A stretch of DNA of 64,000 nt from Berkiella sp964496435. GTDB lineage: Bacteria; Pseudomonadota; Gammaproteobacteria; Berkiellales; Berkiellaceae. This document shows, piece after piece, positions 54,191 to 63,253 of the stretch. Each line of letters begins with the position of its first letter. Position 1 is the stretch's first letter. The translations under genes and the position numbers were made by a program. The stretch covers positions 19,426-83,425 of the forward strand of contig CAZBZP010000017.1 in the NCBI GenBank assembly GCA_964496435.1. The letters run 5' to 3'. The notes beneath the pieces are model-generated. The model was not told where the DNA came from and did no database searches. It saw only the letters and a list, made by a program, of their open reading frames with translations.

Positions 54191-54553
54191 TCAGGATTTA
54201 TGTAAATCTGAAAAATGAGGTCCCATTGCCACAAGTTGCTCTAACCTAATGAATTTATTGTATAAGAATGAGCCCTTGGGGAATTTTTGAATTTCATGCT
54301 CTAAAACGAACATAAGCATGGAATAATTGGAGCGTGGGTCTTGCAGGAATTTTTCAAGATGCGTGTAAACACGTATCCAAGACCGCGTGCATTTATGAAA
54401 GTGCGAACGCCCTATCGCAAGATAGAACCAGTTGTGAGCAAAATTATATAAGTAGTGATTTACTTCGTTGATGATGCCTTGCAACTCTTTGTCGCAATCG
54501 ATGATTTGTGCTAAATCAGCACTTAAACTATAAGTTGTGCTGTGTGTCGCCAT
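54191..54553 (-). CDS. Orphan helical protein, 120 aa
   Basis: No known family recognised. It is a small, soluble helical protein with several His and aromatic residues (LYNFAHNWFYLAIGRSHFHKC, YSMLMFVLEHEIQKFP). No signal peptide or catalytic motif. The stop abuts the stop of the GIDE gene directly, so the two genes are tail to tail with no space for a terminator. Function unknown. Confidence 0.6.
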   Translation of the reverse strand: MATHSTTYSLSADLAQIIDCDKELQGIINEVNHYLYNFAHNWFYLAIGRSHFHKCTRSWIRVYTHLEKFLQDPRSNYSMLMFVLEHEIQKFPKGSFLYNKFIRLEQLVAMGPHFSDLHKS

Positions 54554-54778
54554 ATAATAACCATTCTCGAGCTACACAAGACCCAATCCAGTTGAATGTA
54601 ATTTTTATCCCTAAAATGAAAACCAATCCTTTGTAATTACATCCATAAACAATCTACCTACCCACTATTAGTTTATCACCCTTTATTTTGTATGTTAACT
54701 GTCTATTTGTAGGCTTTTGCTCCCCCGCCCTAATCTATGTACTATAGAGGGAATTACACGGATGAAAAGAGAAGAAAA

Positions 54779-56371
54779 ATGGCTTTGAATACAATGGAAC
54801 TTGTTGAAGCTGAATATGATAATGTACCCTATCAAAGCTTTTCTTTTAGTCATACCCACCCAACACATCTATTCACGCTGGCAAAATTGTTTGGCTTAGA
54901 TCCTATCCCTTTAGAAAAAGCGCGCGTGCTTGAACTTGGCTGTGCCAGCGGCGGTAACCTTATCCCCATGGCGGTTCATTACCCAACAGCAAATTATCTT
55001 GGTATTGATTTATCAGCCAAACAAATTGATATGGGCTTAAATACGATTGCTGATCTTGAGCTTAAAAATATCACTTTACGCCACCAATCCATCAGTGACT
55101 TTTCCAAAAAGGACGGCACTTTTGATTACATCATTTGTCATGGCGTCTTTTCCTGGGTAGATAAGGATGTGCAGAAAAAGATCTTGGCGATTTGCCAGGA
55201 GAACTTAAGTCCTCAAGGGATAGCTTATGTAAGCTATAATACCTATCCTGGCTGGAATATGGTTAACAGCGTTCGAGACATGATGCATTGGCATACCAAA
55301 AATATTCAAGACCCAACAACAAAAGCACAACAAGCCCGCGTCTTACTTAAATTTATCACCGATGGATTACAAGAAGACCACTCGGCCTATGCTCAATTTT
55401 TAAAGTCTGAGATAAATCTGCTTGCCAATCAACCTGACAGCTATCTTTTACATGATCATTTATCCTACTTCAATCAGCCTATTTATTTTCATCAGTTTAT
55501 GGAAGCTGCTAATACCCATAAATTATCTTATTTATCTGATGCCTTTTTGGCCACCATGTTTACAGACAATTTACCACCAGCGCTTTCTAAAGAGCTTAAT
55601 AAAATAAACAATATTATTATCATTGGCCAATACATGGATTTTATACGTAATCAGCGTTTTCGTTGCACACTATTATGCCATGATAACCAAACAGTCAATC
55701 GTGCTTTAAAAACCCATGATATTGAAAACTACTATTTGCAATTTGTAGGTAAACCAAACGATCCGCTGTTTAATGAGCAAACAATTAAAGAAGGCAAAGA
55801 AGCTTCATTTAGCAATGGCGCCGTCACGCTCAACGTTAAAAATAAAATCTCTCAAATGGCCATGTTGATACTGCTTGAAAACAAATTCAAACCAATACAT
55901 TACAATGACTTGTGCCAGAAAATGTTAGCCAGAGTACCAGAACTAAAAGATATAGAAACGGCCAAAAAATATCTTAACGATGATTTAAATCTCATGCGCT
56001 CAGTTTTTGCAGGGCTTATCACCATTTCAAGCTACTTACCAGATTATGCGCCGGACCTAATGCCAAAACCTATCGCCTGTCCTTTGGCAAGATACCAAGC
56101 AAAACAACAAAATTACGTCACCAACAGGCGTCATGAACCCGTGATGATTGATATTGTCAGCAAATCCTTACTGCCCCACATGGATGGCAGCAAGTCCATT
56201 GAAGATTTAGAAAATATAATTGAAAAATTGATCCAAACCGATGTATTAAGAGCTTTAACACAAGACAAACAACCTATTACTGATGCTAAAGAGCTCAAAG
56301 AACAGATAAAGTTATTTTGCAAAATGGCGCTTGAGAATATGGCTAAGCAGGGATTGCTCATTTATGGATAA
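54779..56371 (+). CDS. Class I SAM methyltransferase with methyltransferase regulatory domain
   Basis: 530 residues from the ATG at 54779, chosen for AGAGAAG just upstream; an ATG at 54737 would add 14 residues without a ribosome site. The methyltransferase half has the SAM loop VLELGCASGGNLIPMAV, GIDLSAKQIDMG and DYIICHGVFSWVDKDVQKKIL. The C-terminal half contains YLSDAFLATMFTDNLPP and the FIRNQRFRCTLLCHD segment of the so-called methyltransferase regulatory domain, then a winged-helix-like tail. This layout is common in Legionella and other gammaproteobacteria; the substrate is unknown. Confidence 0.87.
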   Translation: MALNTMELVEAEYDNVPYQSFSFSHTHPTHLFTLAKLFGLDPIPLEKARVLELGCASGGNLIPMAVHYPTANYLGIDLSAKQIDMGLNTIADLELKNITLRHQSISDFSKKDGTFDYIICHGVFSWVDKDVQKKILAICQENLSPQGIAYVSYNTYPGWNMVNSVRDMMHWHTKNIQDPTTKAQQARVLLKFITDGLQEDHSAYAQFLKSEINLLANQPDSYLLHDHLSYFNQPIYFHQFMEAANTHKLSYLSDAFLATMFTDNLPPALSKELNKINNIIIIGQYMDFIRNQRFRCTLLCHDNQTVNRALKTHDIENYYLQFVGKPNDPLFNEQTIKEGKEASFSNGAVTLNVKNKISQMAMLILLENKFKPIHYNDLCQKMLARVPELKDIETAKKYLNDDLNLMRSVFAGLITISSYLPDYAPDLMPKPIACPLARYQAKQQNYVTNRRHEPVMIDIVSKSLLPHMDGSKSIEDLENIIEKLIQTDVLRALTQDKQPITDAKELKEQIKLFCKMALENMAKQGLLIYG

Positions 56372-56388
56372 TTTGCTGGGGTGTTAAA

Positions 56389-57357
56389 CTACTTATTTTT
56401 AGCAGTCCACTCGGACCATGTTTTGACACCCAGGCCTTTTTTATCTTTAGCATATTGATAAAATTTGATGATGAAGTTCCTTCTTTCAATCAAATCTTCC
56501 TGTTTCCAGATATCGTCTTCATCTTCAACGAGTTGCAGAAGATCATTGCTGCCAATAAGATGTTGACGTGCGACAATATCTTCCATCGATACTTTCTTCG
56601 CATTTCGAATCATGTCGTACATGACCATAAAGGTACTGGTTCGCCCTTTCCCGCCTCGGCAATGAAAGTAAAGCCATGCTTCGGGTGGTAATGTTTTGAC
56701 AAAGGCTAAGAACTCATCGACATCATTGTCTGCAGGACGATGATGATCCAACACGCCAATACGCAGATAACCCAGATTATCGCCATTAATTAAAGAAGAT
56801 TCAGTTTGTGCTGATGCTATCTTTAAATTAATCGGTTTTGATTGAATAATGTGACCATCTTTCTTTTTCAAAATTTGAGAGACTAAAATACCGGCTTGTC
56901 TTTTCACATCATTGAAAATCATTTGCTCTTGACGTTGAATATTGTCATTGCTTTCGTGGATATTGCTTTGGTTGCCAATGCTATACCAACTGATGGGGAG
57001 CCCATTGACAAAACCATGACTCTCCTTACGTAAATCAATAACCCACACAGGACCGTCAAGCTTTTTCAGCGCTGCTTCAAGTGATATTTTAGAAAATTGG
57101 CCGCTGCCGGCTATTTGCAACTTGTCCAAGCCTTCCTTTGAAGGAAGTTTCTTAATGTCTGATTCTCTAAATTCATCTTTAGAGGTTCTAAAATTTTTAG
57201 GGATTGTTGTACCTGGTGCTTCGTCGATAACAAGCACAGGCACATTAGAAATAGTTGAATCCGACATATCTTGCGCGCTCGATAACTGTGAAAACATCAG
57301 AGCAACTAAAGCGATGAGAAACGCTGTATACTTTTCCACGCTTTTGCTTTTAAACAT
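56389..57357 (-). CDS. Exported PTP-like phosphatase (phytase type)
   Basis: 322 residues from the ATG at 57357, with a signal peptide (YTAFLIALVALMFSQLSSA). The catalytic P-loop YFHCRGGKGRTSTF gives Cys233 and Arg239, the CX5R motif of cysteine phosphatases. WVIDLRKESHGFVNGLPISWYSIGN and the position of the P-loop in the last third resemble the PTP-like inositol phosphatases (Selenomonas PhyA type) and related host-targeted phosphatases. These hydrolyse inositol phosphates or phosphotyrosine. An upstream in-frame TTG at 57372 would spoil the signal. Export suggests action in the periplasm or outside the cell. Confidence 0.82.
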   Translation of the reverse strand: MFKSKSVEKYTAFLIALVALMFSQLSSAQDMSDSTISNVPVLVIDEAPGTTIPKNFRTSKDEFRESDIKKLPSKEGLDKLQIAGSGQFSKISLEAALKKLDGPVWVIDLRKESHGFVNGLPISWYSIGNQSNIHESNDNIQRQEQMIFNDVKRQAGILVSQILKKKDGHIIQSKPINLKIASAQTESSLINGDNLGYLRIGVLDHHRPADNDVDEFLAFVKTLPPEAWLYFHCRGGKGRTSTFMVMYDMIRNAKKVSMEDIVARQHLIGSNDLLQLVEDEDDIWKQEDLIERRNFIIKFYQYAKDKKGLGVKTWSEWTAKNK

Positions 57358-57497
57358 AATGCTAATCCACAATAGGGGTTAATTATTCAAAGTGCAATTA
57401 AAGAAGTATATATACAAACCACCAAGAACTGCGGTTTTTATAAAAGAATTGATTATAAATCATAATGAAAACTGTTTAAATAGATAGGCGCATAAAA

Positions 57498-57525
57498 GCA
57501 GATCCCAACCTTTGCTGGGATCTGC
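57498..57525 (-). terminator. Terminator of the 60-aa orphan gene
   Basis: Perfect 10-bp stem GCAGATCCCA / TGGGATCTGC with an 8-base loop, followed on the minus strand by TTTT. It lies three bases after the stop of the small gene, supporting that gene as real. Confidence 0.75.
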
Positions 57526-57527
57526 GA

Positions 57528-57710
57528 TTATAGCCATTTAGGCGCATAATAATATTTAATAAACTCATCCTGATGAATATTATCAAGATGAAGCTTTTTA
57601 TATTGAACTTCAAAACAAGACTTTTTCTTTGGTTTATCAAATAAGCTTTTCATTTGAAGCCCAAGGAGAAGCTTTGAGATCAAAGCATTTTCACGAAAAT
57701 AAGTATTCAT
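57528..57710 (-). CDS. Small orphan protein, 60 aa
   Basis: A short basic protein (LFDKPKKKSCFEVQYKKLHL) with no recognised family. It is supported by a very strong ribosome site, AGGGGGTG five bases before the ATG, and by a terminator just after the stop. A GTG two codons upstream is in frame but lies within that ribosome site. Aromatic C-terminus (FIKYYYAPKWL). It is monocistronic; function unknown. Confidence 0.6.
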   Translation of the reverse strand: MNTYFRENALISKLLLGLQMKSLFDKPKKKSCFEVQYKKLHLDNIHQDEFIKYYYAPKWL

Positions 57711-57902
57711 AGCCACCCCCTATTTCCCAAAGTGGAGGCAAAATTTAGCAAAATAGAATTCTTAACTCAATTGCTTTGTGGTGCATGGTAGCTCTTGAGG
57801 GATAGATGGCTATTATCGCAAAGAAAGCGTTAAGCTTTAAAGGGTGAACTTCAAGCCTAAAATGTAGCCAAAACTACCTCATAATGTCCAAATAACCTTG
57901 TC

Positions 57903-57931
57903 TTGTTAGAACTTGAACTAACCTATATACT
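57903..57931 (+). promoter_or_regulatory. Promoter of the giant repeat protein gene
   Basis: TTGTTA at 57903-57908, an optimal 17-base spacer, and TATACT at 57926-57931. Transcription would begin near 57938, about 27 bases before the ATG. Confidence 0.55.
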
Positions 57932-57964
57932 CAGGCCATTTTATCAATCACAGAGTTAGAACAC

Positions 57965-60900
57965 ATGAAAAATGGCATAGAAAACAAAGTCAAAAATAAT
58001 GCGACAACTTTAGTCAAAAATAATAAGCTTCTTGCAAATGAAATCATGAATAAAAGTGCGCATTTTCATGCTGATAAAAATAACCCTGAATATATAAAAC
58101 TGCTCTCTAAAGTAGAGAATCTTGCTGAGCCAAATCGCAAGGAATTATTTCAACTTATATCAGTATTGCTCATTGCCTTTAGTGAACAGCTCCATAAATC
58201 AACAAAAAGTAACAAAAATAAAATAGAAAAATGGCATGAATTTGTTAATACAGCATATTTTACGATGGATTGCTCAGCAAATAATCCTAATTTGCATGAT
58301 CAGTATTTGTCTCAGTTCGATATTTACATACTCTTTGTGAACGAGTACTTAACATGTGTTGTAACCGCATTAAATGAAAATGATGCCTCATTTAGCATTG
58401 AAATGGCACACAAAGATATCGAAAGATACATGCCACGCATTCCCTTCACTATTAATTCTTATGAAGATTTAATAAAGATTAAGATGCTAGAAAACGCAGA
58501 TAAGCCCAGCAACGAAGAAAGTGCAGCAGATTTCCTTTTGACAAGGCTTATTAATATTCGTATCTGTGTTGCGCATATTTTGCGTTTAAAGGGAGAGTAC
58601 AAACAAGCCAAGTTACATATTAATCTGATGAAAAACCTATGCCATCAATTAACAAAGTATGTTTCTAAGATAAGCTTAAGCTCAGCGCTCTTAAGCTTAG
58701 AAAAAAATTACGAAAATATTGTAGAAGCTGAAAAAGAAAGTGAAAACAATGTATCAACCACAACCCCATCCTCAACGGTTGATAATCTCCATCATGAATT
58801 TGATAGGCTCTCGCTTGGAATGCAAACAAGTGTGCAAGAGGGCAAAAAACAAGACTTAAGTGTAAACACAAATGATGCGAATGAAATTACCGAGCGTGCA
58901 AAAGCAATTTTAAAAGAGGTTTCGCAATACAAAGCCAGCAAAAACAATCCTCAATATAATAAGCTTTTCGCGGAAATAAAAAGCTATGATGATGCCAAGC
59001 GAAATAAATTATTCGATGCATTTACAGGAATAATGTATACATTAGCCTCTCAGTGTAAAAAGATACAAAACAATCCGCTTGAATCGTTGTTAAATTATAG
59101 TGGACAAGCAAATGCAGCCTATTTTAGTTTACATTGCTTAGCCCAATTTCCTCAATTGCGCCTATTATATTTAGCACACGTCGATATTTATCTGCATTTT
59201 GTTTATGAATACTTAGTAAATACTGAAATGTTAATACGAGTAAATGATAAGACTATTGACAAAGAAGCAATACAAAAATATTCAGAACAATATCTTTCAT
59301 TAATGCCATATGACAAAAAAACAATCAGTGATTTATTGTTGGCCAAAAGTCAGAATACTTCCATTAATATTGAAGGGGAAAATCTTAGCGAAGAAGACGC
59401 ACGCGTTGATCTCTGCCATCGCCTTGTACATAGTCAAATACTGATGGTCTATATTTTGTGTCATTTGAATAAATCAGAACAAATCAACAAATATACCAAA
59501 TTAACAAGTGATTTGCTTCCTCTTCTAAAAGAACATCTTAGTGCTGAACACTTTAAGGCATTATTTTATTCAATGGAAAAAAACCGTAACATCGTCGAAG
59601 CACAACATAAATCCATTAATTTTACTATTCAACCAACGGCCCCAGTTAATGCTCTTCAATCAACCATTTTGTCACAAGCAGATGCTGCTCAATCAGCCAT
59701 ATTGACACAAGCTGCTTTGGGCATATTAGCAGAAGTCTCAGAAATACCTACAAACAAAGCAACTGGGATCTATGATGAGATTTTAAATAAATATAAGATC
59801 AACGAATATTCCACCCTAACCAAAGAAGCGCTTATTACTAAAATGCACGAGCAATTAACTTTTTGTTCGCAAGAAGTAGAAAGCGGCTCTGAGAATGATC
59901 AATTAGACAAATACAGAAAAAGAATCAATGCAGTAGGTTTCACAATAGAGTTTGGTACAAGCATACGCACTCCTAAAGTACTCAATTATTATTTGAGCAA
60001 TATTGAATTTTTACTATTTTTCACAGAAAAATACATGGGGACAGCGCTTGCGTTGTTTAAACAAAATAATGTAGCCCCAAACATGAATCTAAAGACCTTA
60101 CGTGAAGCAACAAACTATGCTCATGCTTTTTATAGTACTGATTTTACTGTTGAGTATATCAGCAGATTGATGACCGTCCTACCTTGCCTGGACAATCTAA
60201 ATGAGGCGCTCTCACTGGAAGATTATAAAGCTAAGCAATGCTCTCGTATACTCGATGTAATGTTACAATTTTCACAAATTGCACATATCGCGGGTTGGCG
60301 TGAATTAAGCAAAGGCTATATCAGCAAAGCCAAGGTAACCCTATCTCGACTTAAAGCGTATTTAAGTGTTGATAAATTCAAAGAGCTAGAAAAACGTTTA
60401 TCTTTAGAGCACGTCGGGTTTAAAGATAGTAATTTTTCTGAAAATATTATAAAACTCTTTAGTGAGGCTAATAAAGATCTGACCGTACGTATGCTGACAT
60501 TTAATATGCAGGGACTTGGCATACAATCCTTTAACACAATGAAAGCACATGAAAATCTCATTAGTAAATTGGATGAACAGCACAAGTTGATACCCGCGAT
60601 GGATGAATCCTCTTTTGTTGAAAAAATAAAAGAAACCATCAGCTTGTTAAACCAATTAAAACCCCTTGAGCTAGATAAAGATAAAAATATAGAATTGCTT
60701 GAAAAAGCGTCATGCTTGATTAGTGCCTGGCAGGAGAAATTCAAAGAAAAGGATGCCTTGCTAGACAAAATGATTTATGAACATCTCGCAGAATGGCTGC
60801 AACATATCCAGCTTGCCAAAGAAAACTGCAATGACAATTTTGCCTTTAACTTTGGTGTTAATACTGATGATATCATTACAAACATCAAGACAAAGGACTC

Positions 60901-63014
60901 AAAAACCAATAAAAAGAAGCAAAAGGAACAAGCCCCCTTAAAAACGAATCAAGAAAAACAAGAAAAACAAGAAAAGCAAAAAGCAGCACAAGAGCGCGAA
61001 AAAAGAGACAGACAGCTTAGACAAGCGATGAAGCAAGCGCAAAAAAACAAAAAAGTGCAAAATAATCAACTTAACGCTATGGAAAATGAAGAAAAGCGTG
61101 CAACACAAGAAAAGCCCGCCGTGGTGATTCCTAAGGAAAGCATAGAAAATGAAAAATCAAGCCCTATAGCAGAAAAGGCACAAACTCAAAAGCTGGATAA
61201 GAAACAGCTTCAAATAGAAGAAAACAATAAAAGAAAAGCGCAAGGTAGATTACTCAAAAAGGAAATGCTTGAAACCCAAAAACGCGAAGCTAAAGAACGC
61301 GAAGCTAAAGAACGCGAAGCTAAAGAACGCGAAGCTAAAGAACGCGAAGCTAAAGAACGTGAAGCGAAAGAACGTGAAGCGAAAGNNNNNNNNNNNNNNN
61401 NNNNNNNNNNNNNNNNNNNNNNNNNNNNNNNNNNNNNNNNNNNNNNNNNNNNNNNNNNNNNNNNNNNNNNNNNNNNNNNNNNNNNAACGCGAAGCTAAAG
61501 AACGTGAAGCGAAAGAACGTGAAGCGAAAGAACGTGAAGCTAAAGAACGCGAAGCTAAAGAACGTGAAGCGAAAGAACGTGAAGCGAAAGAACGTGAAGC
61601 GAAAGAACGTGAAGCTAAAGAGCGCGATGCTAAAGAGCGCAATGCTAAAGAGCGCAATGCTAAAGAGCGCAATGCTAAAGAACACGAAGCTAAAACTCAA
61701 AAACGCAGCGTGAATAGCATGATGAAACAAAAGAAAGATAGCAAAAAAGCATCTGAAGCTAAATGGGCACCCACAGGAAATACCCCTATTAGCATTCTAA
61801 AAAGAGAAACCATCCTTGAAAAGGAGGAGCCTCAAGCGCCAATCAAAGCCATTGTGCACAATAACGCACAGCCAGTGACTTCTATTCAAGTATCACTTCA
61901 TCAATCGGTGCAAGACACCATGACTATCCTAAAATCAAATGGTTTTGAAGTGGCCCTCAAAGGTGATTATCTCTTAAGCCGTGTTCTTAAAAAACTCCAC
62001 CCAGAAGATGAGCAAGTGAAAGTCAAGGTGGTTGACTGTGAAACAAACTGCCCTCCTGAACTTTTAGCGCTGTTGTTTCCTTTAGCAAAAATCACCCAGG
62101 ATCCTTACCTTCCTCATCTTTATACAATGAAGACGGGACACGCTTTAGAAATTCAATTTAGCTGTTCGCCTTATTTATTTTCAAATGATTCCCCGCCTTT
62201 GCAATATGAGGAGCTCTTTTGCAGAGTTGAAGAAGGCGATGTTGACATTACGCACCCAGAACTGATGAAAGGTTTAGAGAGCAAAAATGGCAATATTTTA
62301 TTTTCAAAATTTGGTAGCGATGACTTGATGGCGCACCTTGGCAATCATCCTGAAAAAATCTTGCAAGCCCTAAAGACAAGTAGCAAGTTTGATATCAACC
62401 TCCCAGCTGCATTCAAGAAAGGTATGCACGCACAACTGCACAAAATTTGTGAGCTTGATTTTAACAAGTTTATTTATCACATCGGTGCAATACTAAATGA
62501 TGAAAATGTACAAAAGCATTTGGCCTTTTTGCATGAACATCAGCTCCTGGCCAAAATTTTGCCCTTCTTAGAAGAAAATCATATTGATGAATATTATGAA
62601 CAGTTAATGAATATTTTCAAAGAAATTGCAAAAATGCCCTCAGGCAACAAAAAATATCAAAAATCAGATCTGTTTTCGATATTAATAAAGCCACTTTTAG
62701 CAGCGCCTTTCAATCTTGAGCTAGAAGGATGCTTAGCACAATATCCACAATTGAGGATCAATGAATTTGATAAGTTGGTTTGGACCCTTGCTATCAGAAA
62801 CTTTCATGGCTCCCATGATATGTTTGGCCATTGTACATCTGCGCATGCTGTAGACTTTGTAAAAGAAAGCAAGCAAGCCTGTGCCTATGCAAATGCCAAC
62901 CGCTTTATGCCTTATTATAATCAGCAACTGCAGCAAAATGTGCATCGCGCAACCAACCAAACGATTTTGCAAAAAGGAACTAAAAAAGTTTTAAATTTCT
63001 TTGCCAAAAAATAG
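57965..63014 (+). CDS. Giant modular protein: three helical repeats, (EREAK)n helix, degenerate poly(A)-polymerase-like C-terminus; interrupted by assembly gap
   Basis: At least 1649 residues if the gap is removed. Three divergent modules of about 276 residues begin near residues 31, 308 and 583, aligned by VNTAYFTMDCSANNPNLHDQYL, ANAAYFSLHCLAQFPQLRLLYL and the corresponding INAVGFTIEF. A Lys/Glu/Gln-rich region leads to the (EREAK)n repeat. The C-terminus, from 61880, follows the poly(A) polymerase/CCA-transferase order: ILKSNGFEVALKGDYLLSRVL, VDCETNCPPELLALLF, then NHPEKILQALKTSSKFDI and LAFLHEHQLLAKILPFL. The catalytic G-G and D-x-D positions are replaced, so it is probably inactive. The 100-base gap placeholder breaks the frame; both flanks join in frame if the gap is a multiple of three. 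An effector or scaffold role is inferred. Confidence 0.75.
61283..61694 (+). repeat. 15-bp in-frame tandem repeat encoding (EREAK)n
   Basis: Seven units before the gap (61283-61384) and fourteen after it (61488 onward) of a 15-base unit, typical form GAACGCGAAGCTAAA. Variants mark positions: five C-type (CGC..GCT), then T-type (CGT..GCG); after the gap the order C, T, T, t, C, T, T, T, t suggests a higher-order unit of four to five. The last units mutate to GAT and AAT codons (ERDAK, ERNAK). The peptide is a charged ER/K-like helix. True copy number is unknown because of the gap. Confidence 0.93.
61386..61485. other. Assembly gap (100 N)
   Basis: Exactly 100 undetermined bases inside the tandem repeat, the usual placeholder for unknown length. 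Left flank ends ...GCGAAAG and right flank begins AACGCGAAG; joined directly they continue the 15-base unit perfectly, so the real gap is probably zero or a multiple of 15 bases. The placeholder itself is not a multiple of three and artificially splits the frame. Confidence 0.97.
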
Positions 63015-63077
63015 GGCTCTCATATAAATCGGGGAGCACTTTATAACCTATATGTTTTTATGACATATTATTTATGG

Positions 63078-63111
63078 GGCATTATTTATCACTATTTTGT
63101 TAAATAATGCC
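63078..63111 (+). terminator. AT-rich hairpin after the giant gene
   Basis: 10-bp stem GGCATTATTT / AAATAATGCC with a 14-base loop, 64 bases after the stop, followed by TATAAATTT. The stem is weak and the T-run poor, so only a tentative terminator. Confidence 0.35.
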
Positions 63112-63253
63112 TATAAATTTAGCTTTTAAGCGCTTTGTTTATTCAACCTGTTATATATTAGGTCAAATGGTTGTCACCACAAGATAATATGTATGTTATT
63201 TAATTTGGTATAAATATAGAATAATCCGAATTTATTTAACAACAGAGTACCTT

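Noticed and set aside
61283..61694. A CRISPR-like array
   Set aside because: Units are 15-base head-to-tail repeats with no spacers and are in frame with a coding sequence.
61250..61730. Long antisense frames of repeated Phe/Ser/Arg residues across the tandem repeat
   Set aside because: They are reverse-strand shadows of the 15-bp repeat.
61269..63014. A separate gene starting before the gap with repeated KNAKL/KNVKR residues
   Set aside because: Before the gap this frame reads the repeat out of frame; it only becomes the true frame because the 100-N placeholder shifts the phase. It is the C-terminus of the giant gene.
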